Below, piece after piece: positions 1 through 6,024 of a stretch of DNA of 46,637 bases (within the stretch, counting starts at the first letter, position 1; each line of letters opens with the position of its first letter). The DNA is from an uncultured Clostridium sp. (lineage in GTDB: Bacteria > Bacillota > Clostridia > TANB77 > CAG-508). A program made the translations under genes and the position numbers. The notes under the pieces are model-generated. The model ran no database searches. It was not told the origin of the DNA and saw nothing but the letters and a program-made list of their open reading frames with translations. The stretch lies in NCBI GenBank assembly GCA_900554175.1, contig USGK01000010.1, positions 1 to 46,637 of the forward strand. Reading direction: 5' to 3'.

Positions 1-439
<439 letters not shown>

Positions 440-566
440 AAAACGTTAAGTAAAGAAAGAAGAAGAAGTTAATAACTAAAACATAAATATTCGTCTATGT
501 ATTTTTGAGTGTGCTTATAGTTTGTTTTTTATATTTAAAAAAAATCAAATTTTTTTGAATAAAGTA

Positions 567-595
567 TTGATTTTTTAAATATAATATATTATAAT
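567..595 (+). promoter_or_regulatory. Sigma-A type promoter for 5S rRNA-tRNA-Asn
   Basis: TTGATT at 567-572 and TATAAT at 590-595 are separated by 17 bp, inside the roughly 180 bp AT-rich spacer between 23S and 5S. Transcription would begin near 602, about 20 nt before 5S. The spacer contains no tRNA that I can recognise. Confidence 0.55.
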
Positions 596-621
596 TATAA
601 ACGTATTAAGTAGACATTAAT

Positions 622-740
622 TTTCTAGTGATTATGACATCGAGGTAATACCTGTTCCCATTCCGAACACAGAAGTCAAGCTCGAATGTGCTGAAAATAC
701 TTGCGGGTTACCCTGCTGGAAAGATAGGTTGTCGCTAGAT
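622..740 (+). rRNA. rrf: 5S ribosomal RNA
   Basis: The gene carries the 5S hallmarks CCTGTTCCCATTCCGAACACAG and the downstream GAAGTCAAGCTC (given here in two parts, around 650-695). Its ends (TTCTAGTG near the start, CGCTAGAT at the end) pair as helix I. Length is about 118 nt, as expected. It follows 23S by about 180 bp and precedes tRNA-Asn by 10 bp. Confidence 0.93.
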
Positions 741-749
741 TTTATATAT

Positions 750-825
750 TCCTCGTTAGCTCAGTTGGTAGAGCGCTCGGCTGTTAACCGATAGGTCACT
801 GGTTCGAGCCCAGTACGAGGAGCCA
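750..825 (+). tRNA. tRNA-Asn (anticodon GTT)
   Basis: The cloverleaf is complete. The acceptor TCCTCGT (750-756) pairs with ACGAGGA (815-821), the discriminator is G, and CCA is encoded at 823-825. The anticodon loop CTGTTAA gives GTT. The 27-43 pair of the anticodon stem is a C-T mismatch. The gene is probably cotranscribed with 5S. Confidence 0.96.
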
Positions 826-834
826 AAAATGTAG

Positions 835-869
835 AGTTTGAGTAATTTTGCTCAAACTTTTTTTTTTTT
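835..869 (+). terminator. Rho-independent terminator of the rRNA/tRNA unit
   Basis: An 8-bp stem AGTTTGAG/CTCAAACT with an 8-nt loop is followed by a run of 11 T. It closes the 23S-5S-tRNA-Asn transcription unit. Confidence 0.9.
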
Positions 870-943
870 GAAGTTTGCTACTATTAAAGGCTTAGAAATT
901 TTTATTTTAATCAAATATTTTTAAAATTAGAAACTTATTTAAT

Positions 944-972
944 TTGCAAAAATTGGGAAAGTATGGTATTAT
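944..972 (+). promoter_or_regulatory. Sigma-A type promoter of the riboswitch-controlled gene
   Basis: TTGCAA (944-949) and TATTAT (967-972) are 17 bp apart. Transcription would begin near 979, directly before the riboswitch aptamer. Confidence 0.6.
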
Positions 973-980
973 TTAAATAG

Positions 981-1066
981 ATGTTAAAGAGCAAAGTAAG
1001 CGAAAGTTTATGACGCAAAGCCGAAGGTCTAAAAGTTATAAAACTCAAGATAGCTAGGTTGCACCA
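981..1066 (+). promoter_or_regulatory. Cyclic di-GMP-I (GEMM-I) riboswitch
   Basis: The element has the class I c-di-GMP aptamer signature in order: GAGCAAAG, a hairpin capped by a GAAA tetraloop, the invariant GACGCAAAGCC, GGTCTAAA, a second short hairpin (AGTT/AACT), then TAGCTAGGTTGCACC. It begins within a few bases of the predicted transcription start and ends a few bases before the GAAGGAG ribosome binding site at 1071-1077. I see no obvious intrinsic terminator between aptamer and gene, so translational control is more likely than transcriptional. Class assignment rests on the motif order; the folded structure was not computed. Confidence 0.85.
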
Positions 1067-1085
1067 ATGAGAAGGAGTGATTTTT

Positions 1086-1742
1086 ATGAGTAAGAAAAAA
1101 ATTTTAAAAATTATAGGAATAATACTTTTAGTTGTTTTGGTGATATTACTAATTCATACTATTAGAAATTATATTATAATTACAGATTTGCAAGATAAAA
1201 TTGCAAAATATTCGGATAGTACAAATTATTATACAAAATCTGTTGCAACAGAAAGCGATAATACGACTGTTACTATGGAATATTATAAGAAAGACAATAG
1301 AGAGGTGGTATTTTTAGAAAGAAATTTAAATGGTGAAATTTCGAAATTATCAATATATAATAATGGTGAAAGAACAGATACATTTTGGAATAACAAAGAT
1401 GGAAAAATAGCTAAACTGGATAGTGGGACATTTTTAGGTGTCAGCATTTATAATTTTACAGAAACAGATAATAATTTGCAAACATTTTTAGGATGTATAG
1501 CTGCTAATATAAAATCAAAAAAATGTAATGGAAAAAAATGTTATGTTATCAAAGGATTTTTCTCATCAGATTCCTTAACTTCTAAAGGTGCAGAAATTTA
1601 TATAGATAAAGATACAGGATTATACTTAAAAACAATAGAAGGAGAAAGAACTACTTCAAGAGAGTATGAATTCGAAAATGTAGATGAAAATATATTTATA
1701 GAACCTGATATAAGCGAATATACGTTAAAAGTAAATGAATAG
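1086..1742 (+). CDS. Membrane-anchored extracytoplasmic protein of unknown function, under c-di-GMP riboswitch
   Basis: I do not recognise a named family. From the chosen start the protein has 218 residues: a basic N-terminus, one hydrophobic segment (about residues 5-25) and an outward domain of about 190 residues. The C-terminal half (an Ile-Asp-Lys-Asp-Thr-Gly-Leu-Tyr segment, then Tyr-Glu-Phe-Glu-Asn-Val) resembles the beta-strand pattern of LolA-like or lipoprotein-carrier folds; this is only a resemblance. A GTG at 1077 could extend the frame by three codons, but it overlaps the GAAGGAG Shine-Dalgarno, so the ATG at 1086 with 8-nt spacing is preferred. The gene stands alone between a riboswitch-bearing promoter and a terminator. 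The riboswitch implies control by c-di-GMP, which in Clostridia usually governs motility, surface adhesion or sessile-phase exports. Confidence 0.75.
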   Translation: MSKKKILKIIGIILLVVLVILLIHTIRNYIIITDLQDKIAKYSDSTNYYTKSVATESDNTTVTMEYYKKDNREVVFLERNLNGEISKLSIYNNGERTDTFWNNKDGKIAKLDSGTFLGVSIYNFTETDNNLQTFLGCIAANIKSKKCNGKKCYVIKGFFSSDSLTSKGAEIYIDKDTGLYLKTIEGERTTSREYEFENVDENIFIEPDISEYTLKVNE

Positions 1743-1747
1743 GTAAT

Positions 1748-1783
1748 AAAAGAAGACGATTTTTATTTATTGTCTTCTTTTTA
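1748..1783 (+). terminator. Rho-independent terminator
   Basis: The stem AAAAGAAGAC/GTCTTCTTTT is followed by T residues. It ends the single-gene riboswitch unit. Confidence 0.85.
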
Positions 1784-1785
1784 TA

Positions 1786-1814
1786 TTGTATTTCAATTTA
1801 TAATATGATAAAAT
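1786..1814 (+). promoter_or_regulatory. Sigma-A type promoter for the DUF2207 gene
   Basis: TTGTAT (1786-1791) and TAAAAT (1809-1814) are 17 bp apart, just ahead of the start codon at 1831. The predicted leader is very short. Confidence 0.45.
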
Positions 1815-1830
1815 ATTCTATGGTGATATT

Positions 1831-3585
1831 ATGAAAAGAAAAATTATAAGAATATTAGTATTAGAAATGATGTTATTTTTAATAATAGCTTTAAAATCAA
1901 CTGTAGAAGCAAATTCAATTGATTCAATTAATATGGATATATATATAGATTCATCAGGAAATGCCAATGTAACAGAAACGTGGAAATGCAATACAAATAG
2001 CGGAACAGAATGTTATCATCCATATTATAATTTAGGAAACTCTAAAATTACTAATTTAACTGTTTCAAGCGATGAAAGAGAATACTCGACAATAAATTCG
2101 TGGAGAACTTCAGACTCTTTTGAAAGAAAATCATATAAATGTGGTATAAATAATATTAGCAAAGGAACTGAAATTTGTTGGGGAATAAGCAAATATGGTC
2201 AAAATACATATAAAGTTAAATATAGAATAACAAATTTCGTTTCAAACTTAACAGATTCCCAGATGGTATACTGGACTTTAATACCATATGAATTTTCAAA
2301 TACTATTAAAGAAGCAAAAGTAAAAATATATTCAGATAATTCTTTTGAAGATACTATTCCTGTATGGGGATATGGAAATTATGGTGGACTTTGCTATGTA
2401 AATAATGGTGCAATTTATATGCAGTCGAATGGAAGTCTTACAAGTGATGAATATATGACAATTTTAGCTAAATTTCCAAAAGGAATGTTTAATAGTAATA
2501 ATAACTTAAACGAAAGTTTTGAATATTATTATCAAAAAGCCCAAGATGGTGCAGAAGTTTATAATAAAAATGGGAATAAAGAAAATAATTTAAAAGTACT
2601 TATATTTCCTTTCATTTTTAGTTTTATTATGAACATTATACCTGTAGTTTTAATATTTATTGTAATTTTTAAGGGATTAGGTAAATCAAATTATTATGGA
2701 TTTGATTATGGAAAAGAAGGAAAAAAGATTGGTAAAAATGTTCCATATTTTAGAGACATTCCATGTGAAGGAAATTTATTCAAATCTTATTATATTGCAT
2801 ATCAGTATAATTTAATAAAAAATAAATCAGATCTTCTAGGAGCTATACTATTAAAATGGATTAAGGATGGTCTAATAAGAACAGAAAATAAACAAGGCAG
2901 ATTTTTTACAAAAAAAGAAGATACCATTATAGTATTAGGAGATAGAGAAAATAAAAAGTTTGATAATTCGTTAGAATCGGATTTATTTGAAATGATGTAT
3001 ATTGCAAGTGAAGATGGAATTTTAGAAAATAAAGAATTTGAAAGATGGTGTAAAAAAAGTTTTTCTAAAATACTAGGATGGTTTGATGATATTTTGTCTA
3101 AACAAAGATCAGCTCTTGTAGAAGAAGGATATATTGAAAAACAGAATAGAAAATTTTGGGGAATAAAATATATTGCAACAAAACGTATAAAAGATGAAGC
3201 TGAGAAAATTGAAGGATTAAAAAGATATTTATTAGAATATACGTTAATAAAAGATAGACAAGCTATAGAAGTTGAAGTATTTGAAAATTATTTAATATTT
3301 GCACAAATGTTAGGTATAGCAAAGAAAGTATCAAAAGAATTTAAAACATTATATCCAGAATTAATAGAGAAAACTAATTTTGCAAATTATGAAGTAATAG
3401 AATATATAAATTATTCTTCTTTAAGAGGAATTCAGAAGGCAGATAATGCAAAAGCAGCACATAAAGCTGCATCTAGTTATTCTTCTGGAGGAGGAGGATT
3501 CTCTTCTGGAGGAGGAGGTTCAGGTTCTTTCGGAGGTGGAGGAGGCGGAGGCCGGATTCCGTTAATTTTAAGATGTTTCAATTGA
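1831..3585 (+). CDS. DUF2207 family membrane protein with glycine-rich tail (C-terminus shifted)
   Basis: The order is a signal-like hydrophobic N-terminus (about 8-26), an extracytoplasmic beta-rich DUF2207 domain (about 30-220), a transmembrane segment (about 258-282), a cytoplasmic region and a low-complexity Gly/Ser tail (about 548-572). Function of the family is unknown; members are predicted envelope proteins. Family members commonly end in poly-Gly followed by a short Phe-Arg-type tail. Here the frame instead reads Arg-Ile-Pro and 10 further residues. Removing one C at 3552/3553 gives Gly-Gly-Phe-Arg and a stop at 3563-3565, so one base appears to be inserted near the 3' end. The loss is confined to the tail and the rest of the protein looks intact. 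The gene is flanked by terminators and is monocistronic. Confidence 0.85.
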   Translation: MKRKIIRILVLEMMLFLIIALKSTVEANSIDSINMDIYIDSSGNANVTETWKCNTNSGTECYHPYYNLGNSKITNLTVSSDEREYSTINSWRTSDSFERKSYKCGINNISKGTEICWGISKYGQNTYKVKYRITNFVSNLTDSQMVYWTLIPYEFSNTIKEAKVKIYSDNSFEDTIPVWGYGNYGGLCYVNNGAIYMQSNGSLTSDEYMTILAKFPKGMFNSNNNLNESFEYYYQKAQDGAEVYNKNGNKENNLKVLIFPFIFSFIMNIIPVVLIFIVIFKGLGKSNYYGFDYGKEGKKIGKNVPYFRDIPCEGNLFKSYYIAYQYNLIKNKSDLLGAILLKWIKDGLIRTENKQGRFFTKKEDTIIVLGDRENKKFDNSLESDLFEMMYIASEDGILENKEFERWCKKSFSKILGWFDDILSKQRSALVEEGYIEKQNRKFWGIKYIATKRIKDEAEKIEGLKRYLLEYTLIKDRQAIEVEVFENYLIFAQMLGIAKKVSKEFKTLYPELIEKTNFANYEVIEYINYSSLRGIQKADNAKAAHKAASSYSSGGGGFSSGGGGSGSFGGGGGGGRIPLILRCFN

Positions 3586-3611
3586 GAAAATAACTTAATT
3601 AAATAGTGTAC

Positions 3612-3646
3612 AAAAATAGAGAGTATAATTCGTACTCTCTATTTTT
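3612..3646. terminator. Bidirectional terminator between converging genes
   Basis: A perfect 14-bp stem AAAAATAGAGAGTA/TACTCTCTATTTTT with a 7-nt loop has A and T tracts on its two sides. It serves the DUF2207 gene on the plus strand and the orphan gene on the minus strand. Confidence 0.9.
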
Positions 3647-3655
3647 GAATCAATA

Positions 3656-4006
3656 TTAGTTTTTCAATATTGATTTAGATAAAGTTTCAATATCAGTTTG
3701 AACCTCTATCGTAAGATCGGAGGCTATAACATAATAGTTTGAAGCTTCTAATTGCAAGTAAGGATCTTCAACACAATCTGCCTTTTTTCCTTTTGCCTTT
3801 TTTCCTTTCTCAAGATATAACTTAGATAGAAAAATCTTTTTTCTTAAAAATTCGACTTCTTTTAAGACTTTAAAGTCGTAATTGGAGTAGAAAAGAATAT
3901 TTGCAAGCAGATTTTCACACGATTTGAGACTTATTTCGATTTGGTTTGATACGTTTTCGATTTGGTCAGCCAAGTTTTTCATTTCGCGTTTTACGTTTGA
4001 GTCCAT
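3656..4006 (-). CDS. Small helical protein of unknown function
   Basis: This 116-residue protein is not recognised. It has no signal peptide or membrane segment and looks largely alpha-helical. The N-terminal 60 residues have coiled-coil-like heptads rich in Lys, Glu, Asn and Leu, and a short Lys/Gly-rich linker lies at about 67-76. The start is well supported by AGGAGG at 4017-4012 with 5-nt spacing. It is a single-gene unit between a consensus promoter with an operator-like array and a strong terminator, so it is probably a real, tightly controlled gene. Nothing in the sequence identifies its partner or pathway. Confidence 0.7.
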   Translation of the reverse strand: MDSNVKREMKNLADQIENVSNQIEISLKSCENLLANILFYSNYDFKVLKEVEFLRKKIFLSKLYLEKGKKAKGKKADCVEDPYLQLEASNYYVIASDLTIEVQTDIETLSKSILKN

Positions 4007-4041
4007 AAGTACCTCCTGCCTATAAAGGCTGTATTAAGATG

Positions 4042-4075
4042 TCACTTTTTAGTGATGTGTGACCTAATTGTCACT
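4042..4075 (-). promoter_or_regulatory. Putative operator: four GTGAC/TCACT half-sites
   Basis: Two adjacent inverted repeats lie just downstream of the predicted start of transcription: TCACT-N4-AGTGA (4042-4055) and GTGAC-N6-GTCAC (4059-4074). On the minus strand AGTGAC occurs twice in direct orientation with two opposed half-sites between. A DNA-binding dimer or tetramer is the simplest reading; a pair of leader hairpins is the alternative. Confidence 0.45.
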
Positions 4076-4085
4076 ACATAATTAT

Positions 4086-4114
4086 ATTATAATATTTTAT
4101 GTAAATTTTGTCAA
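4086..4114 (-). promoter_or_regulatory. Perfect consensus sigma-A promoter of the 116-aa orphan gene
   Basis: Read on the minus strand, TTGACA (4114-4109) and TATAAT (4091-4086) match consensus exactly with a 17-bp spacer. Transcription would begin near 4079. Confidence 0.75.
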
Positions 4115-4145
4115 TTTAAAATTAAAAAAATAAATGTTAATGAAG

Positions 4146-4173
4146 TCATAAAATATAAAAGAATACATATTAT
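4146..4173 (+). promoter_or_regulatory. SigE-like promoter of spoIIM
   Basis: TCATAAA (4146-4152), a 13-bp spacer and CATATTAT (4166-4173) resemble the mother-cell SigE consensus (about TCATATT, N13-14, CATACAAT). spoIIM is a SigE-dependent gene in Bacillus subtilis. The same CATATTAT box recurs upstream of the spoVM unit at 40069-40076. Confidence 0.45.
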
Positions 4174-4233
4174 TATATTAATTTTAAGTTGTTAAGCTAA
4201 AGATGTAGTAAAGTAAAAAGGAGAAAATAGTGT

Positions 4234-4875
4234 ATGGGTAAAAGAACAATAAGATTTTCTTTAAAAGATATTATATTAAATTATGTTACGGAAAATTTTA
4301 ATAAATATTTATTAGTTATAGTAATTTTTTTAATAGGAATTTTTACAGGTGTTATTGTAATAAATAATAGCTCAGAAGAAACAGCCTTTAGAACAGCAGA
4401 TTATGTAACTGGTTTTATTCAAACACTAAAAAATACTGAAAAAATTAATTTTTCTGAATTATTATTAAGTTCAGTAAAAAGAAATTTTGGATTAACTGTA
4501 ATTTTGTGGTTTGCAGGAACAACAGTTATTGGAATACCAGTTGTATTTATTATTTTATTTATAAGAGGTTTATCTTTAGGTTATACCATCTCTGCATTTA
4601 CAAGTATTTTAGGAACTTCTAAAGGGATTATGTTTTTAATTTTATCTTTATTTTTTCAAAATGTTATGTTTATTCCAGCAATTCTAACGATAGGAGTAAG
4701 CAGTATAAAATTGTATAAATCTATTTTGAAAGATAGAAGAAAAGAAAATATTAAAGTAGAAATAATAAGACATTCTATATTGTCATTAATAATGTTTGGT
4801 GTTTTGATATTAGCAAGTTTTATAGAAAATAATATATCTTTTGTAATGCTACAAAAAATGATAAAATATTTTTAA
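4234..4875 (+). CDS. spoIIM: Stage II sporulation protein M
   Basis: SpoIIM is an integral membrane protein of the SpoIID-SpoIIM-SpoIIP complex, which drives septal peptidoglycan hydrolysis and engulfment of the forespore. The 213-residue protein has the family length and layout: a cytoplasmic N-terminus, a first membrane segment (about 24-44), an extracytoplasmic region, then four further hydrophobic segments including the conserved Phe-Ile-Arg-Gly-Leu-Ser-Leu-Gly-Tyr motif (about 108-117). The start has AAAGGAG upstream with acceptable spacing. xerD follows on the same strand, the same order seen in many Clostridia. A SigE-like promoter lies upstream. spoIID and spoIIP are not in the window. 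Confidence 0.93.
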   Translation: MGKRTIRFSLKDIILNYVTENFNKYLLVIVIFLIGIFTGVIVINNSSEETAFRTADYVTGFIQTLKNTEKINFSELLLSSVKRNFGLTVILWFAGTTVIGIPVVFIILFIRGLSLGYTISAFTSILGTSKGIMFLILSLFFQNVMFIPAILTIGVSSIKLYKSILKDRRKENIKVEIIRHSILSLIMFGVLILASFIENNISFVMLQKMIKYF

Positions 4876-4975
4876 AAATTACAAAAAAACTATTTACTTT
4901 TTTTAAATAGTTTGATATAACATAAGAAGTTTATGTAAAGAATACATAAAAAATATGGAGATGGAGATAAGCGAA

Positions 4976-5857
4976 ATGGAAAAACAATTAAAAGAATTTT
5001 TTAACTTTTTAAAGAACGAAAAAAAGGTATCAGATAATACACTTCAATCATACAAAAGGGATTTAGCGCAATTTAAAGAATATATAACAAATAAAGGTAT
5101 TAAATACAATAAAATAAAAGAAAAAGATATTAAAGAATTTTTAGAATTTTTAAAAGAAGAAGAAAAAAAGCCATCTACAATTTCAAGAATGATAGCTTCA
5201 ATAAGATCATTTTATCAATATGAGGTTAAAATTAAGAAAATAGAGAAAAATCCTACAGATAATATTCAATCACCAAAAATTGATAAAAAGATGCCATGTA
5301 TATTAACCTCAGAGGAAGTAGAGTTATTATTAGATCAACCAAAAGATATAGATTTAAAAGGTACAAGAGATAAAGCAATGTTAGAATTTGCGTATGCTAC
5401 AGGAATGAGAGTAACAGAAATTATTTCATTAAATGTAGAAGATGTAAATTTGGAAAGTGCAAACGTTGTTTGCAAAACAGGTTCAAGACAAAGAGTTATT
5501 CCACTTGGTAAGATGTCTCTTGCTGCATTAAAAGAATATTTGGAACAAGCAAGAAACATTTTAGTAAAAACAGACAAGGAAAAAGCTTTATTTGTAAATT
5601 TAAATGGTAAAAGATTAACAAGACAGGGATTTTGGAAAATTATAAAATATTATCAAGAACAAGCAAATATTGAAAAAGATATTACACCACATACATTAAG
5701 ACACTCATTTGCTACTCATTTATTACAAAATGGTGCAGATTTAAAATCAATCCAAATTATGCTTGGACATTCAGATATATCATCAACACAAGTATATATG
5801 CAATTTCAAAATGACGGATTAAATGATATTTATAAAAAAGCACATCCACGTGCCTAA
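4976..5857 (+). CDS. xerD: Tyrosine recombinase XerD
   Basis: The gene encodes a XerC/XerD-type site-specific recombinase that resolves chromosome dimers at dif. From the chosen start the protein has 293 residues: an N-terminal SAM-like DNA-binding domain (about 1-85) and a C-terminal catalytic domain. Catalytic motifs visible are the Arg in Ala-Thr-Gly-Met-Arg-Val-Thr-Glu, His-Thr-Leu-Arg-His, Leu-Gly-His and the nucleophilic Tyr in Thr-Gln-Val-Tyr-Met. An ATG at 4955 would add seven residues but has no ribosome binding site. ATG 4976 is preceded by ATGGAG at 4961-4966 and aligns with the usual XerD N-terminus. Adjacency to spoIIM and lack of mobile-element genes point to the housekeeping enzyme; XerC cannot be excluded. 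Confidence 0.9.
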   Translation: MEKQLKEFFNFLKNEKKVSDNTLQSYKRDLAQFKEYITNKGIKYNKIKEKDIKEFLEFLKEEEKKPSTISRMIASIRSFYQYEVKIKKIEKNPTDNIQSPKIDKKMPCILTSEEVELLLDQPKDIDLKGTRDKAMLEFAYATGMRVTEIISLNVEDVNLESANVVCKTGSRQRVIPLGKMSLAALKEYLEQARNILVKTDKEKALFVNLNGKRLTRQGFWKIIKYYQEQANIEKDITPHTLRHSFATHLLQNGADLKSIQIMLGHSDISSTQVYMQFQNDGLNDIYKKAHPRA

Positions 5858-5875
5858 GAGAATATAACAAAAGGG

Positions 5876-5919
5876 GTGTCCTATAATATAAATTAAATTT
5901 ATATTATAAGGCACTTTTT
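5876..5919 (+). terminator. Rho-independent terminator after xerD
   Basis: The arms GTGTCCTATAATATAAAT and ATTTATATTATAAGGCAC form a long stem with one mismatch and one G-T pair, followed by TTTTTA. Confidence 0.85.
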
Positions 5920-5977
5920 ATATAATATATGTAAAAATACTTTTTTTTATAGTATACGTATGTTTATAAAAATTGGA

Positions 5978-6024
5978 AAGGAGAAAATATATTAACAAAA
6001 TAGTTAATATTATTTGAAATTATG
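5978..6024 (+). promoter_or_regulatory. uvrA translation start: Shine-Dalgarno, hairpin, start codon
   Basis: AAGGAG (5978-5983) is 38 nt from the only plausible start ATG (6022). The interval folds as ATATTAAC (5989-5996) with GTTAATAT (6003-6010), extended past a bulged T by AAAT (5985-5988) with ATTT (6012-6015). Looping it out leaves 7 nt between Shine-Dalgarno and ATG. No other ribosome binding site or upstream in-frame ATG, GTG or TTG exists before the stop at 6001. Confidence 0.6.

Noticed and set aside
4058..4075. CRP/FNR site TGTGA...TCACT
   Set aside because: The spacer is 8 bp rather than the 6 bp of CRP/FNR sites; kept instead as a general operator-like repeat.
4885..4915. Terminator between spoIIM and xerD
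   Set aside because: AAACTATTT/AAATAGTTT can pair but lacks a T tract on the plus strand.
4976..5857. Integrase of a mobile element
   Set aside because: Size, motifs and position next to spoIIM fit chromosomal XerD; no attachment-site repeats or phage genes are nearby.
5948..5970. LexA-like box before uvrA
   Set aside because: The TACGTATGTT stretch matches the palindrome at only about 8 of 14 positions.
5984..6021. Leader peptide between the uvrA Shine-Dalgarno and ATG
   Set aside because: No ATG, GTG or TTG stands at a proper distance; the only candidate is an ATT followed by eight codons.
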